A DNA stretch of 7,116 nucleotides from ASMP01 sp035282925 (GCA_035282925.1 DATEUW010000029.1:1-7116); one strand, 5' to 3'. Numbered from the stretch's first letter, positions 1-6,020 are shown. Numbers and translations: made by a program. The notes: a model not told the origin generated them from the sequence alone.

Positions 1-37
1 TTCCTGCCTTCTCTTGTCATTAATAGAATTAGAAAGA

Positions 38-50
38 ATATTTAATAAAT
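38..50 (-). promoter_or_regulatory. Possible TATA box for a minus-strand gene leaving the window
   Basis: Read on the minus strand, an AT-rich TTTATTAAAT-type element lies about 25 bases upstream of an ATG at 20-18, beyond the end of the protease gene. This would fit a leaderless gene transcribed out of the window. Only six codons of it are present, so no product can be named. A plus-strand gene ending in this stretch cannot be excluded either, since an open plus-strand frame runs from base 2 to a stop at 62-64. This is a weak call resting on spacing alone. Confidence 0.2.
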
Positions 51-60
51 GTTTTGAGGG

Positions 61-966
61 CTAAATTATGGTCTGATTTAAAGCTTCGAGAGCAATGTTG
101 TTCACGGCAGTTTCTATGTAGTCTGATTCAAGGGCAAACCCGAGATTTTCCCCGCCGCTTATCTTGAAGTTGTTCATGCCTATGACATTTCCCTGTTTGT
201 CTATAAGGGGGCCGCCGGAATTTCCAGGATTAAGGGCAGCATCAATCTGTATGTAGGCACTAAGCCCATTCGGTCCCTGCCTGTGAATTCCCGAAATAAT
301 ACCCTCTGTTACAGAGAATGTAAGACCATAAGGATTCCCTATTGCAATAACTCTTTCACCGATTTTTACATTGTCTGAATCTCCCAATTCGAGAGCCTTA
401 TAATCTCCCTGTGCCTTTAAAAGTGCGATGTCCAATTCATTGTCATATCCTATGAATTCCAGGTCAATTCTCTCTCCTCCGTAATTTATCGCATGAATCC
501 CTGTTGCAAGATACCCTGATTCGTCTGCCAAAACATGGGCATTCGTTACTATGTATCCGTCTTCATCGATGATAAAGCCTGCGCCCTGGCCAGAGTCTGT
601 CCTTATGATTACAACTGAGGGAATTGAGGACTCGATGATTCCGGAGAAGTCCTCGCCTGCAGAGGCTTTCAGAAGATCAATCTGCTGCTGTTTTTCCTCC
701 AGGCTTCCCTGTATGGAGAGAAGGGTTGAGGACATTTCATCAATCTGCGTCTGCGCTGATTTTTGGATATCAGATATCTTCTTGTTAAGCAGGCCGTAAT
801 TCAGTTCCTGTCTCACAAAAGTCATATAGGTGAAGACGCTTATCACTATCATGAAAATAACAACCAAGGAAGAACCCCCGATAATGAGCTTTCTGTGATG
901 CGGCTTGAGGACTATGTGATGATGCACTATCGGTTGTTTGGATGATTCTGAATATTTTGCCGACAT
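61..966 (-). CDS. Membrane-anchored HtrA/DegP-like trypsin-fold serine protease, no PDZ domain
   Basis: A 301-residue S1C-type serine protease (HtrA/DegP family), presumably cleaving damaged or regulatory proteins outside the cytoplasmic membrane. A His-rich cytoplasmic N-terminus (H15-H17, H23, H24) is followed by one transmembrane helix at about 27-50. A Glu/Gln/Lys-rich probable coiled coil covers about 52-100, and the protease domain about 108-290. The catalytic triad is complete: H144 in TNAHV, D179 in NELDIALL, and S250 in NPGNSGGPL. Basic residues before the helix (KPHHRK) put the N-terminus inside, so this is a signal anchor rather than a cleaved signal peptide. Classical HtrA proteins carry one or two C-terminal PDZ domains. 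This one ends about 50 residues after the catalytic serine, so it has none, and no frameshift is visible. It is divergent from the tRNA-Arg gene and ends in TAG. The family call is firm, but the substrate is unknown. Confidence 0.92.
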   Translation of the reverse strand: MSAKYSESSKQPIVHHHIVLKPHHRKLIIGGSSLVVIFMIVISVFTYMTFVRQELNYGLLNKKISDIQKSAQTQIDEMSSTLLSIQGSLEEKQQQIDLLKASAGEDFSGIIESSIPSVVIIRTDSGQGAGFIIDEDGYIVTNAHVLADESGYLATGIHAINYGGERIDLEFIGYDNELDIALLKAQGDYKALELGDSDNVKIGERVIAIGNPYGLTFSVTEGIISGIHRQGPNGLSAYIQIDAALNPGNSGGPLIDKQGNVIGMNNFKISGGENLGFALESDYIETAVNNIALEALNQTII

Positions 967-984
967 CTAAATATGAAAATACCA

Positions 985-996
985 ACAAATAAAAAC
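985..996 (-). promoter_or_regulatory. TATA-like element for the protease gene
   Basis: On the minus strand a TTTTTATTTG-type AT-rich element is centred about 25 bases upstream of the protease ATG (966-964). That spacing would give a leaderless or nearly leaderless mRNA, and there is no purine-rich ribosome binding site in front of the ATG. It lies back-to-back with the tRNA promoter. Inferred from position and composition only. Confidence 0.35.
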
Positions 997-997
997 C

Positions 998-1006
998 TTT
1001 TTATTA
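998..1006 (+). promoter_or_regulatory. TATA box for tRNA-Arg (and probably gatD)
   Basis: The element TTTTTATTA is centred about 26 bases before the first base of the mature tRNA, the usual archaeal TATA-to-start distance. Upstream adenines could act as a BRE-like element. No TATA-like sequence lies 25-30 bases before the gatD ATG, because that position falls in the tRNA T-arm. This promoter therefore probably also drives gatD. Confidence 0.5.
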
Positions 1007-1027
1007 CTCTAATACCTGCTGTTTGAA

Positions 1028-1099
1028 GGGCCTGTAGTTCAATGGACAGAATACCGGGTTTCGGCCCCGTTGATCTAGGTTCGAATCCTAGCAGGCTCA
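1028..1099 (+). tRNA. tRNA-Arg, anticodon UCG
   Basis: The cloverleaf folds by eye. The acceptor stem pairs 1028-1034 with 1092-1098 (one G-U), with discriminator A at 1099. The D-stem pairs 1037-1040 with 1049-1052. The anticodon stem-loop spans 1054-1070 with loop TTTCGGC, giving anticodon TCG at 1061-1063. The T-stem pairs 1075-1079 with 1087-1091 around loop TTCGAAT. The outermost anticodon-stem pair is a C-U mismatch (1054/1070), leaving four good pairs. A20 in the D-loop and C35 in the anticodon are the common arginine identity bases. The A15/U48 combination is a reasonable Levitt pair. No CCA is encoded, so the 3' end must be added by CCA-adding enzyme. No intron is apparent. It would read CGA and, by wobble, other CGN codons. 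The mature end lies 13 bases before the gatD start codon. Confidence 0.92.
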
Positions 1100-1112
1100 T
1101 ATTTAAGATAAA

Positions 1113-2399
1113 ATGAATAAAACAAACGCGCAGCCAGGAGACCTCGTTGAAATATCTCTTGTGAAAAATGTTTATAGGGGAATCCTTTTGGAAAGCCCTG
1201 AAGGTGAAAAAGGCATAGTTCTGCTGAAGCTTGCCTCAGGTTATAACCTTGGTTTCCACAAAAAAGATATTCTTTCAGTGGATTTGATAAAAAAGGCTGA
1301 AGGGAAAAAGGAAGGAAAATTAGAGGCAAAAAAACAGAAAGACAAACCAAATATAGCCATGATTATGACTGGCGGAACCATTGCCAACAAGTATGATCCC
1401 AAGACAGGGGCTGTTTCTCCCCTAACATCTTCGGAAGAATTATTTCAATTTTATCCCGAACTTTTTGGGCTTGTGAATGTCGTTAAAATCGAAACACCTT
1501 TTTTGAAAGCCTCTGAAGACATGGATTCAAAGGACTGGAAGAAGATTGCCAGCCTGACTGCAAAATTTCTAAATGATTCAAACATTAGCGGAATTATTAT
1601 AACCCACGGAACAGATACTTTACATTATACTGCTGCAGCGCTTTCTTTTTTCCTTGGAGAAGTGAATAAACCAGTTGTTTTGACTTACAGCCAGCGGAGC
1701 AGCGACAGGCCTTCCAGCGATGCAGACTTAAATTTAAGATGCTCTGCTCTTGCTGCAATTTCCGACATTACAGAAGTGATGCTAGTTGGGCATGCTTCTA
1801 CAAACGATGATTTTTGCTATGCAATGCCGGGAACAAAAGTAAGGAAGCTCCACAGTTCAAGAAGAGACGCATTCAAGGTTGTTAATGCGAATCCCTTTGC
1901 CAGGATTTATCCGGACAGAATTGAACTTGTGGCTGCACACAGGACAAATAAAAACAAAAAATTCAAAGCAGACATAAAGTTTGAAGAGAAAATTGCATTG
2001 GTCAAAGTTTATCCGGGCCAGGATCCTGATATTCTCGATTACTACAGAAGAAAAGGATACAAGGGAATTGTAATAGAGGCCACTGGGCTTGGGCATGTCC
2101 CGGCCCTGACTTCCAGAAAATCGTGGATATCTTCAATAAAAAGAATTATCAGTAAAGGAATATCTGTCTGCATAACGACACAATGCATCTTTGGCCGCGT
2201 GAATCCTTATGTATATTCAAACCTAAGGGCTTTGAACAAAACAGGAGCTGTTTTTCTCGAAGACATGCTCGCAGAGACAGCGTTCGTAAAACTCGGATGG
2301 GTTTTGGGCCACAAAGAATGGGCCAGAAATAAAGAAGAAGTAAGAAAAAAAATGCTCGAGAACATTTCAGGAGAATTCAGCGATAGGCTTCAGGGGTGA
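1113..2399 (+). CDS. gatD: Glu-tRNA(Gln) amidotransferase subunit D (glutaminase/asparaginase-type subunit)
   Basis: GatD releases ammonia from glutamine or asparagine, and GatE uses it to amidate the Glu on tRNA(Gln), giving Gln-tRNA(Gln) in organisms without GlnRS. The protein has 428 residues, a normal GatD length. An N-terminal small beta domain (about 7-57, starting PGDLVEISL) and a Lys-rich linker (about 60-78) precede a two-part L-asparaginase fold (about 79-425). Catalytic motifs are visible: MTGGTIA with T89, HGTDT with T167 and D168, and K245 in RKLHSSRRDAF. These match the Thr/Thr/Asp/Lys set of type II asparaginases and characterised GatD. The N-terminal domain separates it from plain L-asparaginases. 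The start codon is 13 bases after the tRNA-Arg with no Shine-Dalgarno sequence and no obvious promoter of its own, so it probably depends on tRNA processing. Its partner gatE lies about 2.2 kb downstream, separated by three other genes. Confidence 0.96.
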   Translation: MNKTNAQPGDLVEISLVKNVYRGILLESPEGEKGIVLLKLASGYNLGFHKKDILSVDLIKKAEGKKEGKLEAKKQKDKPNIAMIMTGGTIANKYDPKTGAVSPLTSSEELFQFYPELFGLVNVVKIETPFLKASEDMDSKDWKKIASLTAKFLNDSNISGIIITHGTDTLHYTAAALSFFLGEVNKPVVLTYSQRSSDRPSSDADLNLRCSALAAISDITEVMLVGHASTNDDFCYAMPGTKVRKLHSSRRDAFKVVNANPFARIYPDRIELVAAHRTNKNKKFKADIKFEEKIALVKVYPGQDPDILDYYRRKGYKGIVIEATGLGHVPALTSRKSWISSIKRIISKGISVCITTQCIFGRVNPYVYSNLRALNKTGAVFLEDMLAETAFVKLGWVLGHKEWARNKEEVRKKMLENISGEFSDRLQG

Positions 2400-2400
2400 A

Positions 2401-2431
2401 ATTGCACTTCGTGATATTGGCAATAATTTTT
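2401..2431 (+). terminator. Possible transcription terminator after gatD
   Basis: Just after the gatD stop there is a short inverted repeat (ATTGC at 2401-2405, GCAAT at 2420-2424) and an overlapping dyad TATTGGCAATA (2415-2425). These are followed by a five-T tract at 2427-2431. Archaeal terminators rely mainly on T-tracts, and this lies in the 95-base convergent gap between gatD and the membrane-protein gene. The call is weak because the stems are short and the T-tract modest. Confidence 0.3.
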
Positions 2432-2494
2432 AATACAAAACAATAAATTAATTTAATATTCCCCTATTAAAATCTCTCATATCTGCATTTAAAA

Positions 2495-2941
2495 CTATTT
2501 AATCGTATCAGAAACTGCGGCCCCGATTGAAGCAGGAAACGTCAGAACTGCCACTCTTTTGAAGGAAATAAGGGCGTCTGCGCCCCATGAAGTAATCTGG
2601 ATGACTGAAAGAAAAATAGCCACCACGATAAAGGAAAACACATAAGTTATGACAACCCTTTTTGTTAATTCTAGAAGATGATATTTTGGATTGGCGTTCA
2701 GATGTTCTTTATGGTAATGGAAATAAGTGAAGATAGATATGAAAAAGAGGGTCATGATCATAATAATAAAAGTATTGAATAAAGGTATAGTTCCTCCGAT
2801 ATTCCACGCTTCTTCCTGAAAGCCCGTTGGGACAGCAATAATACTTGCCCCTATTATGACCTGGATTAAATCATGAAGGTCAAATTCCACTACTGTTGGC
2901 CCTATCAGTTTTTTTAATCTTTCCTTTACCCCTCTTTTCAT
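2495..2941 (-). CDS. Small integral membrane protein, DUF2391-like
   Basis: A 148-residue membrane protein of unknown function. Hydrophobic stretches lie at about 25-40, 54-76, 95-117 and 128-146, suggesting four membrane or membrane-associated helices after a basic N-terminus (MKRGVKERLKK). The segment VPTGFQEEAWNIG in the first hydrophobic region, and the small-residue C-terminus with FPASIGAAVSD, resemble what I recall of the DUF2391 family. That assignment rests on memory of the pattern, not on a search. The acidic pair in FQEEAW next to a membrane helix and a late Asp (D145) could matter for transport, but nothing shows a substrate. The start lies about 22 bases from a good TATA-like element, so the mRNA is probably leaderless. 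It is convergent with gatD and divergent from the PIN-ligase pair. Confidence 0.6.
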   Translation of the reverse strand: MKRGVKERLKKLIGPTVVEFDLHDLIQVIIGASIIAVPTGFQEEAWNIGGTIPLFNTFIIMIMTLFFISIFTYFHYHKEHLNANPKYHLLELTKRVVITYVFSFIVVAIFLSVIQITSWGADALISFKRVAVLTFPASIGAAVSDTIK

Positions 2942-2956
2942 AATCCTAACATGAAA

Positions 2957-2968
2957 ATATATTTTATT
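2957..2968 (-). promoter_or_regulatory. TATA box for the DUF2391-like gene
   Basis: Read on the minus strand, an AATAAAATATAT element is centred about 22 bases upstream of the ATG at 2941-2939. An AAAGGTT stretch just upstream could serve as BRE. The spacing implies little or no 5' leader. Confidence 0.45.
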
Positions 2969-3042
2969 AACCTTTTGATATTACATCTCCGTTTCAGCCG
3001 AACCCTATTATTTATAACTCCGAAGGGGTTACAAGAGAAAGA

Positions 3043-3050
3043 TTTATAAG
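3043..3050 (+). promoter_or_regulatory. TATA box for the PIN-RNA ligase operon
   Basis: TTTATAAG is a near-consensus archaeal TATA box, preceded by purine-rich GAGAAAGA. It is centred about 31 bases before the PIN ATG at 3078, leaving a leader of only a few bases. It sits inside a 7-base inverted repeat (AGGGGTT 3024-3030, AACCCCT 3056-3062) that could be a regulatory site. A second AT-rich element, TTTATAA (3011-3017), lies further upstream. Confidence 0.5.
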
Positions 3051-3077
3051 TAAAAAACCCCTATAAAAACAATTAAA

Positions 3078-3719
3078 ATGGACATCAAAGAAATAGGGCA
3101 ACTTGAAAAAGAGATAATAAAAAGTTCTAGCGGAAGCTTTCCGGTTATGGTCTTAGATACCGGCGGATTAATAGACATTGCAACTGCTTTAAGGCAATAC
3201 AATCTTATCCATAGAAATGGAGACAGGAATCCAAGATATGAAAAAACAACTGCTTTTTTAAGAAATCTCTCCCAAACAATCCGTGTGATAATAACTCCAA
3301 GAACTTATCAGGAAATACAGGATCATGGAAAAATGAGATTAAATGGCCACACCATTGAGTTAACTCCAAAAGTTGTTGACTTTGCATTGGATACAATGGC
3401 CGATTCTATAAAATTCATTGCAGAATTAAATGGACAGATTTCATTAGATGATGCCGGATACGATGCATATTGGGCAGCCCGGGACGGATGTAACGGAAAT
3501 CATAAGAAACACCTGGAAGGATGCTCTGATACAGATAAGGAAATATTAGCTACAGCTGCCTATTTGAGCAGAAGCAGAGTAAATGGTACAATTGACAGAG
3601 AAATAGAACCTGTTTTGGTAATATCTCCTGATGCACATATAATCAAAGGATCAGAATTTTTAAAAAGAGGCTTTGGCGAAAGATATTCAAGCATAGTGCC
3701 GATTTCAACAAGGCATTAA
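3078..3719 (+). CDS. PIN-domain ribonuclease, probable partner of the downstream RNA ligase
   Basis: A 213-residue protein with the acidic landmarks of PIN-domain metal-dependent nucleases. D27 lies in VMVLDTGGLID at the end of the first strand, E79 in ITPRTYQEI, D151 and D153 in CSDTDKEILATA, and D185 in VISPDAHI. Those spacings and surroundings match the D-E-D-D PIN active site, so single-stranded RNA cleavage leaving 3'-OH and 5'-phosphate is expected by family. It is longer than a VapC toxin (about 130-140 residues), with about 20 residues before the first strand and an insertion before D151. The insertion holds C138, H142, H145 and C149 in a C-x3-H-x2-H-x3-C arrangement, a possible zinc site. 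No antitoxin-like small gene precedes it. The RNA ligase gene follows 16 bases downstream, so co-transcription is likely. Leucine codons are mostly TTA (about 10 of 17), unlike gatD. The RNA target is unknown. Confidence 0.75.
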   Translation: MDIKEIGQLEKEIIKSSSGSFPVMVLDTGGLIDIATALRQYNLIHRNGDRNPRYEKTTAFLRNLSQTIRVIITPRTYQEIQDHGKMRLNGHTIELTPKVVDFALDTMADSIKFIAELNGQISLDDAGYDAYWAARDGCNGNHKKHLEGCSDTDKEILATAAYLSRSRVNGTIDREIEPVLVISPDAHIIKGSEFLKRGFGERYSSIVPISTRH

Positions 3720-3735
3720 CTAAAATCAGATTAAA

Positions 3736-4542
3736 ATGAAGACGAAGCCGACTTTTGTGAAGTATCAAGAAATCCCCCATTTAATGGCGGCTTTGGACAT
3801 TCTGGACAGTGATGGCTTGCAGGTGTTTGAGAAATTAGAAGGTGGAAACAGTCAGGTAAGAGTCTTTCAAGGAAGAATTTTTACAGGCAGCAGAGCTAAT
3901 TTTTTAGAAAGAGAAGAACATTTCAGATGTGATTGGTTTAGAGATTTTAATAGGTGGGCAAAATCTAATCATAGTTTTTATAATCTTCCTGAAGACCTAA
4001 TAGTTTACGGGGAATTTACAGCTCCCCATACCCTTGCCTATAGGCCTGAGTTTACAAACAGGTTTTTTTTGATTGATGTCTATGACACACATGATAAAAT
4101 ATTTATCCCCTATGCACAAGCAAGAAAAAGATTAGAGGGAAATTTAGGCATAAGAGATATTTTATTCTTAGATCCCTTAAGAGAAGGAAGGCTGAGTTTA
4201 AAGGAATTAAAAGAATTAGCAACAGGTGAAAGCCAATATTCAGTTTATGGTCGGGAAGGTATTGTTGTTAAAGACTACAATGCTCAAAGGTTTGCTAAAT
4301 TATGGAGAACAAGTGCAAATCCGACAAAAGAGGGCTTGATTGAAGAAATAAGAAAAACTATCCTAAGCTTAAGGACCATAGAGCTTTGTCCAGAAGGCCG
4401 AAGCACTCCAACCTATAGTTCTCTAGAATCTCCAGATTATCTGTCCCTGCAAGTTTACAGGGAATTAAAAAGAAGCGGCAGAAAAGATATTCCTCTAGCT
4501 GAAATAGGTAAGACCATAAAAAAGATTACAAATAAAATTTAA
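3736..4542 (+). CDS. ATP-dependent RNA ligase, Rnl2-like
   Basis: A 268-residue nucleotidyltransferase expected to join RNA 3'-OH and 5'-phosphate ends via ligase-AMP and RNA-AMP intermediates. Motif I is EKLEGGN with the AMP-accepting lysine K33. The Asn after KxxGx is typical of Rnl2-type RNA ligases rather than DNA ligases. GRIFTGSRANF (46-56) fits the motif Ia region. Motif III is LIVYGEF with E93, followed by FFLIDVYD (110-117) as IIIa. Motif IV is EGIVVK (174-179), and FAKLWR with K188 is a plausible motif V. A roughly 75-residue helical tail follows, the right place for an Rnl2-type C-terminal domain, though the whole is shorter than T4 Rnl2 (334 residues). Its sequence does not look like the RtcB or archaeal Rnl3-type ligases. 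It follows the PIN gene by 16 bases and shares its TTA-rich leucine codon use (about 14 of 29). It ends in tandem TAA stops. Confidence 0.86.
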   Translation: MKTKPTFVKYQEIPHLMAALDILDSDGLQVFEKLEGGNSQVRVFQGRIFTGSRANFLEREEHFRCDWFRDFNRWAKSNHSFYNLPEDLIVYGEFTAPHTLAYRPEFTNRFFLIDVYDTHDKIFIPYAQARKRLEGNLGIRDILFLDPLREGRLSLKELKELATGESQYSVYGREGIVVKDYNAQRFAKLWRTSANPTKEGLIEEIRKTILSLRTIELCPEGRSTPTYSSLESPDYLSLQVYRELKRSGRKDIPLAEIGKTIKKITNKI

Positions 4543-4546
4543 TAAA
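4537..4546 (+). promoter_or_regulatory. TATA-like element for gatE
   Basis: ATTTAATAAA begins 31 bases before the gatE ATG and overlaps the end and stop codon of the RNA ligase gene. It is followed by a pyrimidine-rich tract leading straight to the ATG. The identical decamer lies at the identical distance before aspS. This suggests gatE has its own leaderless promoter and is not simply the third gene of the PIN-ligase operon. Confidence 0.5.
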
Positions 4547-4567
4547 CTCCAATTCTCTTTTTCTTCT

Positions 4568-5992
4568 ATGGATTTGGATTACGAAGCTCTTGGTTTGAAA
4601 TGCGGCCTTGAAATTCATCAGCAGTTAGACACAAGGAAATTATTCTGCAACTGCCCCTCACTTTTAAGGAAAGATGAGCCTGATTTTAAAGTAAGGAGAA
4701 AACTTCATGTTGTTGCTGGAGAGTCAGGAGAAGTTGACATTGCTGCAGCCCACGAAGCTTCCTTTGAAAAAGAATTTACATATGAAGGCTATTCGGATAC
4801 AACGTGCCTTGTGGAGCTTGATGAGGAACCGCCCCACGTGATAAATCCCGATGCTTTGAAAATTGCCTTGCAGATATCTCTTCTCCTTAATTGTAAGATT
4901 CTCCCGATAAGCCAGGTAATGAGAAAAACAGTCATTGACGGAAGCAATACCTCTGGTTTCCAGAGAACTGTCCTGATTGCCCGTGACGGATTTATTGAAA
5001 CTTCCAGAGGAAGAGTGGGAATTGCAACTCTGTGTCTGGAAGAAGATTCTGCGAGAATAATCGACAAGGAAAAATCCACATTCAGGCTTGACAGGTTAGG
5101 AATCCCGCTTGTGGAGATTGCCACTGATGCCGAAATAAAAACACCAGGCCAAGCGAAAGAAGCCGCCCTAAAACTTGGGGAAATTTTAAGAACATTGCCA
5201 GTAAAAAGAGGTCTTGGAACAATAAGACAGGATGTTAATCTCTCTATCAGAGGAGGAAAAAGAATTGAGCTCAAGGGTTTTCAGGACATAAGGAACATAG
5301 AGAGAGCGATACAGCTCGAGGTTGTCAGACAGCGGGAACTGATAAAGCAAGGAAAAAGCATCTCGGAAGTAAGGGCTGTTAACGAGGACGGAAGCTCAAG
5401 ATTTTTAAGGCCGTTGCCGGGCGCAGCAAGAATGTATCCTGAAACAGATATTCCTCTTCTAAAAATTTCAAGGGACATGGTCAATGAAGCAAAAAAAACA
5501 TTGCCAAGTGTTAAAGAAAAAGAAATTAAAGTTGAAGGGCTCAACAAGGAAATGGTTGCTCTTTTGCTAAAAAGAAATAAAGTCGAGGAGTTTAAAGAAC
5601 TTCTCCATGTTATTAAAAATCCCCAGCTGATCGCAAAAACTCTTTTAGTATTCCCTAGGGAGATAGCATCCAAGGAAAAGAAATCCATGGCTGAAATAGA
5701 AAAAATTCTGAACAGGGATGTTTTGGGAAATGTTTTGGAAAAAGTGCATAAGGGAGTAATCCAGGTTTCTGAAATCAAAAATGTTCTCACAGAAACTGTT
5801 GGGGGAAAGGGTCATGAAGCTTATGAAGGAAAAAAAGAAGGCACTCATGAAATAGAAGAAAAAATTGCAAAAATTATAAAAGAAAAGCCAGGGCTCACAA
5901 TCAACGGCTACATGGGGCTCGTGATGAAAGAATTCAGGGGAAAAATTTCAGGAAAAGAAGCCTCAGAAATTATTAAAAAGTACGTTAAATAA
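4568..5992 (+). CDS. gatE: Glu-tRNA(Gln) amidotransferase subunit E, apparently without the GAD insertion domain
   Basis: GatE binds Glu-tRNA(Gln), activates the glutamyl group with ATP and amidates it with ammonia from GatD. The N-terminal cradle is clearly GatE: CGLEIHQQLDTRKLFCNCPS (12-31), DEEPPH (85-90), MRKTVIDGSNTSGFQRT (118-134) and LEEDSAR (157-163). It continues with LGIPLVEIATD and IRQDVNLSI. The catalytic body ends with RFLRPLPGAARMYPETDIP (278-296), followed by a helical region (about 300-400) and a YqeY-like tRNA-binding tail (about 425-474). Length is 474 residues, whereas characterised GatE proteins are about 600-630. The missing amount matches the AspRS-like GAD domain, normally inserted between the ERQ-rich helix (here about 245-262) and the RPLPGAARM motif. 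Here only about 15 residues separate them. The frame is intact throughout, so this is not a frameshift. GatE identity over bacterial GatB rests on the N-terminal signature and the presence of gatD. No gatA or gatC is seen here. Confidence 0.94.
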   Translation: MDLDYEALGLKCGLEIHQQLDTRKLFCNCPSLLRKDEPDFKVRRKLHVVAGESGEVDIAAAHEASFEKEFTYEGYSDTTCLVELDEEPPHVINPDALKIALQISLLLNCKILPISQVMRKTVIDGSNTSGFQRTVLIARDGFIETSRGRVGIATLCLEEDSARIIDKEKSTFRLDRLGIPLVEIATDAEIKTPGQAKEAALKLGEILRTLPVKRGLGTIRQDVNLSIRGGKRIELKGFQDIRNIERAIQLEVVRQRELIKQGKSISEVRAVNEDGSSRFLRPLPGAARMYPETDIPLLKISRDMVNEAKKTLPSVKEKEIKVEGLNKEMVALLLKRNKVEEFKELLHVIKNPQLIAKTLLVFPREIASKEKKSMAEIEKILNRDVLGNVLEKVHKGVIQVSEIKNVLTETVGGKGHEAYEGKKEGTHEIEEKIAKIIKEKPGLTINGYMGLVMKEFRGKISGKEASEIIKKYVK

Positions 5993-6020
5993 TTTTATTA
6001 GAATTCTTAAAAATCAGAAA

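Noticed and set aside
551..988. Plus-strand and alternative minus-strand open frames within the protease gene
   Set aside because: The protease frame has a full catalytic triad and a membrane anchor. The overlapping frames have no such support.
1055..1069. Alternative anticodon readings of the tRNA (TTC for Glu, CGG for Pro)
   Set aside because: Shifting the loop to give either anticodon breaks the anticodon stem. Only the TCG reading leaves four consecutive good pairs and a seven-base loop with T33.
1075..1350. Minus-strand open frame overlapping the tRNA and the start of gatD
   Set aside because: It runs through the tRNA T-arm and antisense to gatD, and its low-complexity product shows no family features.
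3078..3719. PIN protein as a VapC toxin of a VapBC toxin-antitoxin pair
   Set aside because: The protein is about 75 residues longer than typical VapC, no small antitoxin gene precedes it, and its close partner is an RNA ligase.
3736..4542. Ligase as an ATP-dependent DNA ligase
   Set aside because: Motif I is KLEGGN with Asn after KxxGx, typical of Rnl2-type RNA ligases. DNA ligases usually have KxDGxR, and there is no separate OB-fold sized domain or DNA-binding domain.
4789..5790. Two long minus-strand open frames (4789-5274 and 5281-5790) inside gatE
   Set aside because: They are antisense to a clear gatE sequence, have no recognisable motifs or promoters, and are Ser/Leu/Phe-rich as expected for the complement of a Lys/Glu-rich gene.
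4568..5992. gatE shortened by a frameshift or sequencing error
   Set aside because: The frame is continuous from start to stop with family motifs on both sides of the missing domain, and no GAD-like remnant is visible in another frame there.
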